A DNA stretch of 64,000 nt from Actinomucor elegans (taxonomy: Eukaryota; Mucoromycota; Mucoromycetes; Mucorales; Mucoraceae). The stretch is taken from assembly GCA_026027325.1 (NCBI GenBank), contig JAMSLZ010000001.1, positions 868,001 through 932,000 of the forward strand, given 5' to 3'. Shown piece by piece: positions 1 to 12,948 of the stretch. The translations under genes and the position numbers were made by a program. The first letter of the stretch is position 1. Each line of letters starts with the position of its first letter. A model generated the notes under the pieces. That model was not told the origin of the DNA and made no database searches. It was given only the letters and a program-made list of their open reading frames with translations.

Positions 1-3000
1 ATTGAAGCGGAACATACTATGAAAAAACTACGGTTACATGACTGTGCGGATTGGTGTTTCTGTTTAAGCTATACCTGGCTGATAAATCAAAGACAAAGTT
101 CATTCTCTTGGGCTTGTCTTGAAAAAGACCAAGTTCCGGATCATCTTCTCCTCTCTTTTTGTAAATAGCTCTTTCTCCAGTGAGGCCTTCAATGCTACAA
201 ATACAAGTTAGGTTTATTATTGGAGGAACTCTTCGAAGCACTTACATCTTGGTATCATCCAAATCACCAGAGGATTGATTCTTGAGCCAAACTCTTTCAT
301 GTGTTTTGGCCTCAACGCTTTCCAAAATGACTCTAAGCTCACGTATTTCACGACGAACATTATCCATCATTTGGTTATATTGCTAAATAATCGAAACCGT
401 TAAATCTAGTCAATGTTTACAACGATGTGAAATTACTTGGAAATCCGCTTGGCTCATGTCAAGTTTGGTCAACATCTTCTCCATAGCTTGATCGTGCATT
501 TCCCTATAGACTTCATTTTAGTTTCCAAGATGTGTAGTATACTCTCGAATATACCTTTGAGCTCTACTAATGGCTTGGGGTGCTTCATCAACAGATTTCT
601 AAGTAAAAATTAATAAGCATCATATATACCGATCATGGTATGATACATACTAGTTTAAGGTTATCGATATCTTCAAAACTGGCTTCTTGACGCCCATCTT
701 CGTTCATATTGTTACCAGATCCATTAACACCTCCACCGCCGGACCCACCCGAGCCAGAACCGCCATCACCCTCTCCTACGCCAGAAGAACCGCCGGATCC
801 CTGCCCTTGGCCATCATTTTCACATTGCGCATCACTATCACCTTGTTCACCTGCTAATTTCTTTGCTTCATCGTAGAGTTGATCTAACTGCTTATTCTTT
901 AAAGAATATTAAATTTATCTATCCATAGAGCTAATCAAAGGCTTGAACTTACATCTTGTTCAGTTTCATAAATGACAGAGAGCACCTTTTGGTCTACGCC
1001 CACCATTTGTTTCCAAGTTTGAGCAGCTTTGTAAATCTCGTTGGAGCTTACTTGCCAGATACGAACAGTGCCTGCATTGTCCATTGTGACAAGATTTCCA
1101 TTAGGAAGCTCACACATGGTGGCAGCAAAACGCTCGACCTGGAATTGAGTATATGTTGGAATAGGTGATTCCCTATCAAAAAAGTGTTATAATATGATCC
1201 ACTTGAATAGTTTATAAACCTTACATTGAACCGATGACAGACAAAGGGATCTTGATACGCCAGATCTGGTTGGTGTTGGGATTCAACAAGTCCAAAGAGC
1301 TTTCTGCACGGCCATCAGTAGGTGGTTGGATAATAGCTAATTGCTGTGTATGTTCCAGATACAAGCTAGATCCTTTGATTTTACGTGAAGCTTCTTGCTC
1401 ATTATTGGATTGATTTTTAATAAAGGAAGAGATGTTTATGACAGTATTGTCTGCTCCAAAGAACTCGGCATAGGAACAACCTTCCAAAATCGAAGCATAC
1501 TTGTTGGAATTCGCGTTCTGACCAAACTTGGCACCAGGTACAAAGTCCTTTTCATAGATATGAGCTAGCTCGCCTACGGGTTGACCATTTTGACCAAGTG
1601 CTTGAATTGATTCCATGACATTAGGGAGACTGTCACCCTTCTTTTCTGGCACAATGGCATATAACTTGGTATCACGGCTACCTCTAGCAATCCAAAAGTT
1701 AGGTTCAATGACATGGAGTTGATTGATACGTGTAGGGAAGGTTAATGTATGCTGTTGGGATGTATTAAAGTCAAGAACAGCGACATTGGATTGATCTTCC
1801 TGATAGAAAACCAAGATGCCAAAAGCACTCAAGTTGTTGCACATGATAGACTTGACAGGCTCTAAACCACGAATCACAACGGATACAACTGACTTTTTGT
1901 TGAAATCACAACACAGCAATTCGTTATTGGAAGGATTGTGTAAGGCAAGGTATTTGACAATGCCGGCTTTGGTGCGAATGACAGAAATACGAAGTCTGGG
2001 AGGCGCTCTTTGAAGAGGAAAGTATTCATAGAGATCTAAGCTATCCAATCGCTTATGGCTGGGGTCAATGCGATGAAGTGTAACAGGATTGGTAGTCACT
2101 ACAAAGAGAGTACCATCATCAATGGTGGCAATGTCAAGAGCCTCACCGCGTGTAGGAATATCAAACGAATACAACTGCTCAGAAAAAATGGTTGATCGGC
2201 CTTCTTTGCGTTCAAGATCCTTCCATTTTTTACCGACGTCAATATCCCATCCACCGCGAACAGCAATAGATTCTGTTAAGACCTTGGTAGCCATGTTCTT
2301 GGTTGCAGATGGCACACGGGTCCATTGTTCAGACAAAAGAGGCTTGTTCAATGACAAAACATCACCCAAATGTAGAGAGAAATCAGACTCAAGTCCAATA
2401 GGAATACCATGTTTTTCAAAAATCTCAATCACCAACTCTTTGGAAGCTTGATCATATTGATCGAAATCAAAGACGTTTTGCAGAATCTTGGATATACCTT
2501 CCTCTGGATAGTTTTGAAGATGAAGCACAATGTTGACCAATTCACGCGTAGAGTAAGGATAAGAAATCAAACCTTCATCAGTCAGTTTACGCAAGTCCGT
2601 AAAAGCACTAGACAATTTAACAAGTAAATCTTCAGAGACCTGAGGACCATATTTGCGCAGTAAGAACATTTCAGAAAGCATATCAGGATTATCTACAGCA
2701 TGACAGCTGAATACATCACCAATTTCACGGTAAAAATCATTTCCTAGGAAAGGATAACCAGGACGATTAGCCAAGACGAGCATACGGAAGTTGGGATGAA
2801 CCATAATGTAGTTTTGGCCATCTTGAATATCAGATTCCTTGGAAATGATACGGCGTCCATCACCCAAGATCATCTGTCCATCTTCTACCAAACTCTTGAG
2901 TACAGCAGTGACATAAGTAGGCGCTTTATCGGCCTCATCAACTACCAATATGGTGCCATTACGAACAGCCTTGACAAGAGCAGAATCTTCATAAATTAAT

Positions 3001-5759
3001 ATACCTTCAGCAATAGCAGGTGTAGTGGTTAAACTCTGAACAGTACTGTCACGATGCAACTGGATGTATTCACGAGGTAATTGCAATAACTGCAAGAAGT
3101 AATCCGCCAACTTGTTTTTACCTACACCTTGATTACCAATCAATAGCAAATGGTCACCCAATTGATAGTCTTTGAGCATCTCTCTAAGGATTTCAGTGTG
3201 AGCAGGGTTTTCATGGAATACAACATTTGGAATCAACATAGGATCGCCGCCCTTAAACACTGGTTCAGTGACGTTTCCAATACGAATTTGTTCTGGCGCA
3301 TCTCTTGAAGGCAAGACTTCGATGACAAGAGCAGGTGATTCAGACTCTTCTTTTGGTGGATAAATACCGTTGGCTACCATGAGAGCATGAAGGGCTTCGC
3401 GAGCAACAACAGGCATGAAACGCGATAAAGCAGCCTTGTGAATAGCGATATAGAGACTTTCGTTTTCAAAATAAGCCAAGCGACGACAGATACGAATCAA
3501 TTGACGGGTGGATAATGCGCTAGAAAGCATACGGATCGTATCGTCTTTATCACGGCGAAGACGTCTAGAGAAAGTGAGAAGCTGCTTCAATTTATCTTCG
3601 TCCACACCTGGTGAAAGAGCACTGAGGACTTCTTGCTCTTCGTGAGATGGAAGGGAATCGACAACGATAAAATGGAACATAGCGAGTATCTCAGCAGTCA
3701 ACCAAGCTCCAGCTTTGGTATCAGTTTGACCACTGGTACCTGCTCTTGCTAATGCCATGATACGGAAAGATGGATGAATAGGAATTAAACGCTTGGATTC
3801 AAGAGCTTCAGGTGATTGTTTGCGCATCAGTTTAGCATATCGATGGCTGCTTATCAGACGAGTGCCGTCAGGTAATTGAGTTTCGCGATCAGAACAGAGG
3901 CGTTGAAGAGTATTTAAAGTACCATAAGAAAGTGTCTCAATACCATCCAACACAGCCAAGTGACCATGGATAGCAGCTTCTACAAGTAGAGAATTCTCCC
4001 AGACAGTATCACCCTTGGCAGTAGTTGATCTACGCTGGAGAAGATCACGTGAAGACATATCACGGTATAGAGGGATATAATCAATGGTATAGCCTAAGTT
4101 GCGAGCAAAATGTCTCACTAAAGCAGATTTACCAACACCTTTATGTGTACCAATCAAGCAGATATCTTTACCGCCGGCATGCAACAGTACCATAGCAGAG
4201 AAAATCTCGCGATGATATGGCGTTTCGATAAAGTATTCGGCAGGACTAAAGGTAGAAGGTCCACAATAAATGGGAAGGCCGATAGCACCGAATTGGTTTG
4301 AGGCAAATGAAGCGATGGCCTTGTGTATATAATGGTATCCGTCCACAGAGATGTTGTCATTGGATTTGATAGGATCGATATTAGCAATAGCATAGCCAGA
4401 GCTAGTTTGACGAGCTTCCATATGAGCTTCAACTACAGCAGATTTGACCCCGAATCTTCTAAAAGCAGCTTCAATGACACTCAATTGTTCCAGATCACAT
4501 GTAGGTAAAAGAGGATAAGGATACAAGATATCCACCAAAAAACGAGGATGGATGTTTGGAGCCAAAGCCAACAACGAAGCTAAACTTTCGACTGTCATAG
4601 GGAATTCTGGTACCTCAATCTCACGATTAGTACCCTTATCATTCTGCACACCCAAAACCAAACTAATAGAAATCAATCTTTCAATCAAATCACGCGAAAT
4701 ATGCTTGTTATTGATCAACTTCAGCATTTGGTCGACTTGGGATTTAAATTCAGGCGCTTTGATATCTCTGCTTTGGAATCTGGATCTCAAAGGAGGATCC
4801 AGTGGGTAACCGACATAAGGTGGTACAGGCAGGCCTTAAAATCAAAATGAATACATTACTCATTCCAATTCCCATGATATAACTTACCTAATGCAAACAC
4901 TAAAAACCTCGGGCTGACCTTTTCAAATCTCGTATCAGCACTGCTGGTCACATCTTTGCTTGTCAAGAAACGGCCATCCTCCAAAGACATTTCGCGGTTC
5001 TCCAATAGATTGTTCAAGATGGGTAATACGTTACGCTCAGCTTTTTCGATACCATCCAATACCAAAATACGACCATGGATAGCTGCTCTAACTGCGGCTT
5101 GATCTACATAAAACGATGTGCTATTTTGCAGTTCTCTTCTTTGTTTTAAATCCGCATCTGTCACATCCTTTGATAGTGCGACATATTCAATTCTATAAAA
5201 GGCGAATTATTTGAATATTTCAATTCTATATCTATTTTCTTCTACATACTCTCTTTGTGTCATTTCAGCATATTTCATAATGAGATTTCTGCGCAAAGGG
5301 CCTGGAGGACCCAACAAGAAGATATCCTGACCAAGCTTATCCTTTTGCATGATCCTATCCAAAGGTACACTTTAGTAATCAACCGATACATCCAAACTAA
5401 TACGCTATCTACCATCTCAAATGTCTTAATATGTCCTATATCATAATTTGTAAGTCTAATTGACTAATAATCAGATTGTATACTCACCTGGGCTCCTTCA
5501 TAGAATGGTCCTTGAATTTCTGGCACCAATTCTGGATTTTCAGCAGGGAAAACTTGCATCACAACATCCCCAATACGTACAGACTTGACGCTAACTAATA
5601 GATCGATTTAAGCCTTGTGCAACGCGCGTCAACTTTCTTATACATACCTTCTTGAGTCAAGTCTTCGTCCTCAGAGTCAGACCAACCTGCCTTTGAAGGG
5701 TTTAAAGTAGCTCCTAGTTGCTTTAATCTTCTTTTCGCTTGCTTGTTATTTGAGGACAT
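1..5759 (-). CDS. VWA8: VWA8-like AAA ATPase with C-terminal VWA domain (3' end outside window)
   Basis: Homologue of von Willebrand factor A domain-containing protein 8, an AAA/midasin-like ATPase that is mitochondrial in animals. Starts at the ATG at 5757-5759 (MSSNNKQAKRRL). Three AAA modules are visible. The first (about 4856-5435) carries the Lys-less loop GPPGPLRR. The second, near 4110-4160, has GTHKGVGKS. The third has GNQGVGKNK with Walker B ILVVDEADK near 2930-3160. A Gly/Ser-rich linker lies at about 715-800, followed by a helical segment with AISRAQREMHDQA and RELRVILESVEAKTHERVW. After an intron at 17-74 the MIDAS motif reads DLSAS-MFRFN, so the VWA fold begins here and most of it lies beyond base 1. 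At least ten introns; exons at the 5' end are 5648-5759, 5488-5594 and a 23-nt exon 5413-5435, all joining in phase. Family call is strong; the compartment in this fungus is inferred. Confidence 0.9.
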
Positions 5760-6344
5760 TTCGTAATGAACAAGGAAAAAAAACGAAAAGTGTGGGGAAA
5801 CAACCTTGATAAAGTGATTTTTAGCTCATGAATAATTTTAGTCATCCGCATTTCCATGAAAGCACAATCACAAGCAGAAAACGTAGAGGTTAGACGTGGG
5901 CTTTTGATTCGTTGATTTGGAAGAGCGCCGAAACTTTTCCCGTTACTGAATTTAGTCTGACAGACGAACCATTTCTCCAGAAAGTGCGCCTTTTCTTTGA
6001 TAACGATGTAGCATCCATTCCACGTTAGTCATCCGTAAAAATTTACCAAGTTTTAGTGACTTTTGGGAATCAAACGTAAAATGAAGTCCCAAACGTGATC
6101 GATATAACATGATAATAGGAGCTATACTCTACCAGTACATTGGAAATACAAATGCTCATCCATCATAGTTGTTCAACTGCTTCATTTCTCCATGATAACT
6201 CTACTTTGATTCAAATCATACAGTTTTGTTATGAATGTGAAAAGTATAATCAAAATTGATCTTGGCCATCACACATTGATACATTGTTAGTTACGTAATT
6301 GTAAATTATAATTCATTTAAATCTCTTTAAAACTCTCAACAGAC

Positions 6345-6412
6345 CTCGATTTAATGTTGTATCTAATTAGTATTCCATGCTCAGAATGGGCTGCTGCATC
6401 TATTAGAACCTT
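6345..6412 (+). repeat. Dispersed degenerate repeat, copy 1
   Basis: Contains CCTCGATTTAAT, then TAGTATTCCATGCTCAG and AATGGGCTGCTGCATC followed by TATTAGAACC. This is the clearest copy of a short repeat recognised by eye at several intergenic places in this window (others near 7.66, 7.85, 30.4, 45.2, 55.7, 56.3 and 63.5 kb). Confidence 0.6.
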
Positions 6413-7639
6413 AAAGTCATCAAAATTGAAGCGTTATATTATGAACGATTATGTAGATAATTCTAAAGTATAATATATTGTACAAGTATATCAAGTATTA
6501 TTGATATAATATGTCAATTTATGATAGCTAAGTTTCCTTCTGCTTTTTTTTTTCAAACTGTTGGGCTTGCAATTTAAAGCATCTTCTCTGAAGTAGGTTA
6601 AGACACCAATATGCGCATCACTACTGCTGATTAATTAAGGCTATCTAATCAAACAGGTTGCCTAATAGGTAAATCTAGTGTTCTTTGAGCGACCTTATTT
6701 ATAGTGAAATGGAAAAGTCAAAAGAGCTTGATAGATTCAATTTTTGAAGAATCTTACTAATACACTAGCCTTTACTTTGATTAAAAAACGCTGAATTATT
6801 TAGATTATTCCGTGTTAACATAATTAAGAACAGTAGATAAGAATGAGGATGATGAAAAATGGACAAGCTGACAAATACTTCCAATCTACTTTACCCACAT
6901 TATACCACTTTGTTTATGGCACTTGATAACCAAAGCGGTTATATCCAGCCTTCTAAAATAATATAATTGGTTCACAGTTCACTGCTTCATGCATTGACGT
7001 ATGTATCTGTTATTTAGAACATCATTTATATATAAAGCATTGTAGTGGTTACGCGAAGAGCATGCTACAAGTGTAAAATTTTGATCAGATTCATAAGGCA
7101 TTCTCTAATATTTTGGCCACATTATGGCCATCACTTCTAGCTTCTTTTAGTTTCAAATTATGTTTTGCGCACACTTAAATTGAACTCCAGGCACTAGTCT
7201 TCATACGTCTTTTTTTGTGGAGTGTTATTACCTTTAAACAAGATTTTTAAGAGCTTAGCTCCCAAGAAGGGTATGCATACCAAAAATAAAAAGGATATGC
7301 TCTATGACAAGTACTTACTAGTAAGTCAGAGAGCTTTAGGCAATTCATGCGTTTCGCTAAATAAATATCTCAATAACATCTCAATAGTTCTATGCTGGAA
7401 GTCCTAATGCCCCATGGCACGCAAGGCTATTGTAGCATTTGATAAAAATCCTCTATAGAACACACTTTCAATTTACGAAAATCAAGCTGCAGAAAGACAA
7501 TGGTTATGTAAGACTTGCACATGTACATGCAGCTAACTAATGGGACTGCATAAATGATGCCATTATTATAATACTGTGTATTGCTGTTATTTATTGTCCT
7601 GATCATTTATATAATTTTATATACATATACCACTAATTC

Positions 7640-7702
7640 TGTTATTGTTCGTCTATCTAATAACGGTATGTACTTGGAATGGGCTGATGCATCTGTAATG
7701 AT
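7640..7702 (+). repeat. Dispersed degenerate repeat, copy 2
   Basis: Shares the 3' core GAATGGGCTGATGCATCTGT with copy 1 (GAATGGGCTGCTGCATCTAT). It is preceded by ATCTAATAACGGTATGTACT, comparable with ATCTAATTAGTATTCCATGC. Substitutions and small gaps elsewhere. Confidence 0.5.
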
Positions 7703-7804
7703 CATTGTTTGACTGCAGTATGCAGTTGATATATTACATATATGCATAATTAACATTTGAATAATATACGATTCTTACATTCTAGATTTAACGATATATA
7801 TATA

Positions 7805-7870
7805 TCTTTGGATCTATCTCGGTATATATTCGTATTTGATCTCTAGTGCATACTCAGGATAAACATTATC
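7805..7870 (+). repeat. Dispersed degenerate repeat, copy 3
   Basis: Contains GGATCTATCTCGGTATAT, then CGTATTTGATCTCTAGTGCA and TACTCAGGATAAAC. This matches the upstream half of the family (GATCTCG, CATTTGATTTGTACTTCATG in the 30.4-kb copy). The GGGCTGCTGCATC end is eroded. A still weaker 3' core (CAATGAGTTGCTGCATTTGA) follows at about 8002-8022. Confidence 0.4.
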
Positions 7871-8323
7871 CGCAAAATGATTATTCAACTGCAGTACAGC
7901 TACTGCATTATATTTAAGTCAAAGAAAAACTGTAAGTTATATATACTTCTAGAACTCTTGACCCTGGCATAATGTTGCATTAGATTAATAGACCTTGTCC
8001 CACAATGAGTTGCTGCATTTGATACAACGTCATTTTCATTCATATGCTTTTATTTTCTTGAATACCTTACTCATAACTGTAAATACACATCGCTAAAAAC
8101 GATTCAAATAAAAGTGAGTAAATCAGCATTAGTCTCTATTTATTATATGTTTAACAGAATATCATGAATGTGTGTATAAAAACGGTGTCTAAATAAGTTT
8201 GGCAGTAGTAATAGATAGTAAAAAAGGGGGGGGGGAATAACTCAGGCAAGATGAGGGTAAAATACTACATTACAGTAGTAGTAGTAGGCAGTGATGAATG
8301 ATGATGGTTATAAGAATGAAATG

Positions 8324-11300
8324 TTATGTAGGCTTGACCCTTGTAACATAATTACTTGGAAACAAGCCGGAGACTGGATTTCCCATACCATCGTCTTTGT
8401 ATCCCATCCACCATACATTATCACTGGTATCCGTTACTACAATAGGCGTATGTGCATCAAACGCTAGTTCACCAAATTCTTTTGCTTCGAAAGGATACTT
8501 TGCATAGAATACCTTGGGACTAGCTTCTGTAGCCATTGCTTTCTCGTTATTATCGTTTTTGAGTGCGTTGGCCATCATCACGCTGAATGGTAGACCTAAT
8601 CCCATGGAGAAACCGCTAGACGTTCGGAGTCGTGCTGCACCACTTTCAGCCATATCCATGCTTGATTGCCCTCGCTGAGATGGACCACCAGCAGCAGCAG
8701 AGGCAGTAGCAGCGGCAGCAGGGCTACCTTCCAAAGCAGTAGAATAGCCAGTAGACGCATTTGGCTCCACTATGGCAGGCTTATTGGGCTGTTCACCAAC
8801 ACCAAGGTCGTTCAATTGAGCTGCATTCAGCATGGCCAGCAAACTACTGGGACGGTATTTGGGCTTCCATTCCTTCATAGGATCTGTTTCATTAGTGCTG
8901 TGATACTCGGGTTGATTACGACGCTTCAAGAACAATACAATAAAAGCACAGGCGACTAAAAAGAATAAGATGCCCAACGAAATGGCAATGGAGATTAAGA
9001 TGACAGCAGGAACAGATAAATAACGACGAATACGTGTGGTGGATGTACAACAAGCGTTTGCAGTAAAGATACGATTGATATGACCGCTCCCACCTTGTTG
9101 AGCAGAAGCTGATAACAAGAAAGGATGCCATTCTGTACCATCATAGAGAGCAGCACTAGCAGAGGTTGTGCTATCTGGAAGTTGGATATGACCCACAGCC
9201 ATCAACATGTTATCTGAATTACTGGGATAACGAGAGCCTACTGAAGAACGGCGCACAGGCATCCATAGTAACTGACGAATTTCGGTAGAGGGACCCAATT
9301 GATCGCTTTCAAAGCTGAGAAATCCTTGACCATTCCAAGAGCCAATATAGGTCGTATTATTGTTACTTTTACCAGCTACCAAGTAATGTGAACCACTCTC
9401 TTGCAATATAGCACTTAATGTAGCAATATCACTGTGTGTGGGTGCAGGCTGCCATGTATTGGTCGTTTTATCTAACGATGCCAGTATGGTTTTGGAGTTT
9501 CCTAAGCTCAAGTCTCCAACTACAGTGACCATACCGTTATCGTCTACAGCCATATCCTGAACATCGCCAGAAATGTCTTGGTTCACTTGGTTCCACTGTC
9601 TAGTGTCAGTAGAGAGCAAACAGATCGAGTTGCAGTTGAGTAATCCAGCGTAAGAGAAGTTGCCACCAACATAAATGGATTTGCCATCGGCTTGTGGAAA
9701 CATGACATTCACTGTACCGGGTTGACGTTGATTCGCATCTCTGTAGATGCCAGAAACGCCCTGAAGTTCTTGCCTTTCTAGATTGTACATAGCAAAACTT
9801 GTTGTGGAATCAGAGTTATTGAATCGTCCGCCGATGAAAAGATGGTCTTTTATCACAGTCAATGCTCGAATATCGCCTTGAATGCTTGGTAAAAGACCTA
9901 TCCATTTGCCCTGGTTATGCATGACAAGACTATAGAGCGTGCTATCGAGGTGGAAAACACCACCTAAGATCTGTTCATTTCTCCAAAAAACACCGGTATT
10001 GACAATAGCATTAGGATCGGCTTGAGTGATGGAAGAGGTGATGGAAGATGAACTTATAGAGGCTACGTTATTGGCTCGATAACTTTGAGCATTTCGAATG
10101 CTGCCGAAATACAAGGAAGATGTAGAAGAGATGGGTATTTGATTACTGATAGGACCTAAAATGAATGATGTTGGTGCTATCCAGTTTTTCTCGGTAAGAT
10201 CATATTCAGCATTATTGAATAAAGTTGTAGTAGCAGCATCATTAGTCGCATTAAAAGTGCCTGATAAATGGATACGCTCATCTGAAGTCGCATAAACATG
10301 ATTTACATCACCATTAACACCCTACAAGAAAAATTTATTAGATTAAGATGAAATAAATGCTATTAAATCTACTTACTTGCTTCATACCAGACCAAGTATT
10401 AGATTGGATATCATAAATGGCTACATGGTTCAAAGCATTATCTGACTGTGGCATGGGTGTATTATTAAAACTTCCTCCAACAACAAGATCTAATATCAAA
10501 ATAAGTGAGTATATCTTGTTTAAAGACGAATACGAAGGCTTACGTGAATTAACAAGCAAAGCAGTTGATACAACACCATTCAAACCACCTTCACTTAAAG
10601 GTTGAAATGCAGATGTAGTAAAATCATAGGCTACAACGTTATTAAACGTTTCATTCATACGAAACTGGCCACCAATAAACAGCTGTTGATCGTTTGCTTG
10701 CAAGGTGCGCACTACAGCACCGACGGGTAGTTGTTGACCTAATGCAGACCATGTTTGATTACTGGGGAAATAGTTCAAGATGCCTGAAAGCACAGCGCCT
10801 GTGGTATTTCTATCAAATCCAATAGAGCCTGCAATAATTGTTACAGTATCTGAAGTAGCTGTAGCATCAGCAGCAACACGCATCACTACTTTAGGTTTAA
10901 ATGCGTCAGTTGTAGCTGAAATTGCGCCTGAATAAATTAATGCTCGTTGATCTGAACTAATTCTTTGGTCTAGGGCATATGTGGTGATATTCCCTGGTGT
11001 CATCTCTAATGTGAGTTGCATCTGAGTACGTTGATCGCAGGTGCTGGTACCTACACAGCCTGGTGTAGTCATATAGACGTTGTAGAGGCCTTGTGCGGCA
11101 ATAAAAGGCTGATAAGTCACAGATACATCTTCTGTGTGCAAATTGGCGCTGGAAATAGTTGAAACGAGAAAGTTTTGGTAGATACCAAAAGAAAATTTTT
11201 GTGACCAATTGCCTGTAGTTGAAGCAATAGATGCTGCAGGTGAAGCAGCAGTACAACTGGTGACATTATTGGTAATAGGAAGTTCAGGTTGCAGTGTTAC

Positions 11301-12494
11301 ATCAGATCTAAAGATTTCAACACCACCAAGACCGCCGCCTGTACCGTACCACGTGTCGATATTGATTCTGATGCCATTTGCAGTCATTGGCACTAGTACA
11401 TTAAAGTCTTGGTAAGGAATAGATGAATCATTCGATAGTAAACATCGATCTGAACAAGTCATAATCTGGTTAGTGACAGGATCTTTATATGATAGCTGAA
11501 AGTATTCGTTCGATCCCAAGGAAATAATACTGATAAGAAGCAACATTAGATATAGTCAGGCTTAATGCGTTTCACTTACTTGAAAGTATTGGTATTCTTA
11601 TTATCTACATGTGCATTGGATATTCTAAAGATTGAAGGTTGAACTGGACTAGTAAATTGAGCTTCCCAATAGCCAGGTACACCATCTTGCAATAACCACG
11701 GCGATCGAGAACAAATGACGCTCGAGGGATTCGTATTATTTCCAAACTTAACCCCGTTGCCACTAGATACGATCTATAAAGGGGATTAGCATCAGATTTA
11801 TTAAGATAGATCGTGTTCTTACAGCAGTAGTAGCCAGATTGATAGGTTGACTAGAATTTTGATTGAAGTAGACGCCGTCGCCGGTAGAGTCAAATTGTCC
11901 GCCAAATAGAATAGATTCAGAATGGCTTATGATCGAATAAACAGGACCATTGAACCCCTTCCATGGTAAAGGAGACCATTGATTCTCATTCCATAGTGCT
12001 ACGTGACCAGTGTATTCGGATACATTGCTATTGATAGGTGCTGTAAAGTGGCCGCCGACATATACAATAGATTCTTTACAATAAACAGAAGTAACAGGCC
12101 CATCAAGACCTTGCTGCAAAGGCTTCAATTGACGCGTCTTTGTATCCAATTGAAGGATGTGATTATATTGAGTTGAGTTAATTATTGATATAAAATTGCC
12201 ACCCAGTACAAATTGAGTGTCAGATAATTGGCAGTATGTTTCGATTGATCCGTTGATATGACTGAATAAATTGAATATTTGGACGTCTTGTGTGATGTCC
12301 GAGAAAACAATAGCATTAGTTTGTAAAGTCTCAAACTGAAGAGGGTCTTTGAAAGGTGATAGGCCTGCATAGTCGCCAACGAAACCTAACTGACCACCAA
12401 CGGAGTCAAATTCAATGGTTGGCGTTTCGAATGCTCGGCTGCCATTTAACAAAGTCAACCAGATGAATGCAAGGTACCATAGTTTTATTACCAT
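8324..12494 (-). CDS. RAX2: Rax2-like cell-polarity membrane protein with C-terminal SH3 domain
   Basis: Likely cortical marker of the Rax2 family, single-pass proteins that help place growth sites in fungi. Start ATG at 12492-12494 opens a signal peptide (MVIKLWYLAFIWLTLLNGS). A long lumenal region follows, rich in repeated beta-propeller-like units with YVGGHF, FIGGQF, VVGGSF and YVGGNF. A hydrophobic helix (SVPAVILISIAISLG onward) lies near 8945-9040 and a cytoplasmic tail follows. The tail carries a low-complexity Ala/Ser segment, then an SH3 fold near the end: FEAKEFGELAF, VWWMGY and GLFPSNYV. Several introns of about 50-60 bp (e.g. near 10320-10376) interrupt the frame; the spliced protein is roughly 1,300 residues. 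The head-to-head neighbour is a RhoGAP that also has SH3. Budding-yeast Rax2 has only a short cytoplasmic tail as I know it, so the SH3 tail is noteworthy. Family 0.85, exact exon ends less sure. Confidence 0.85.
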
Positions 12495-12712
12495 GACCTC
12501 TTTTAATTCGAATTAGATTATCAAATGAAAAAGGGAAAAAGAGAAGGGAAAAAAAGGCGCTGAAAATGAATGGAAAGGGTAACCTAATAAAAGGAGAAAG
12601 AAAAAGCGTGTGTTCATTATTTTAGCAAGTATTACTGCGTCTATATACTATAATAAAGAATATTGCAAACTTTAGCTTATGGCTTTGCTTTTCCATTCTC
12701 GGTGGGACTGTT

Positions 12713-12750
12713 TTTTCCATAGCAACCAATCATTTTCCATAGCAACCATT
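12713..12750. promoter_or_regulatory. Directly repeated 18-bp box in the divergent RAX2-like/RhoGAP promoter
   Basis: TTTTCCATAGCAACCAAT at 12713-12730 is repeated as TTTTCCATAGCAACCATT at 12733-12750, an exact 20-bp period with one mismatch. A third, looser match (TTTTTCAACAACAACCATTT) follows at about 12756-12775. The core CCATAGCAAC resembles an RFX/X-box half site (RGYAAC), which is a resemblance only. It lies between two divergently transcribed polarity genes (start codons at 12494 and 12949). Confidence 0.45.
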
Positions 12751-12948
12751 ATTGCTTTTTCAACAACAACCATTTCGTTCCTGGTTGTTAAGGATGATCA
12801 TCAAAAAACTCGTGTACCCTAGAGAAATGGATGGGTTACATTTCCATTTATAGTTGTATGCTTAAACTTGTTTCTGCTTTTTCCATGCCCGCTTCGATTA
12901 AACAGAACTGCAGGCTCTTTTTTTTTTCTCTTTTCATTACGGTTAGAA

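Larger units (their letters stand above)
5760..8323. other. Intergenic region, AT-rich, no gene seen
   Basis: Between the VWA8 start (head) and the Rax2-like 3' end (tail). Only short random frames are present. The first few hundred bases should hold the VWA8 promoter. From 6.3 to 8.0 kb there are three or four copies of a degenerate dispersed repeat, listed separately. A short G run (about 8225-8235) and AT-rich microsatellite-like tracts are also present. Confidence 0.6.

Noticed and set aside
2089..2451. 120-codon plus-strand frame inside the VWA8-like gene
   Set aside because: Shadow of the conserved minus-strand coding sequence; no family character.
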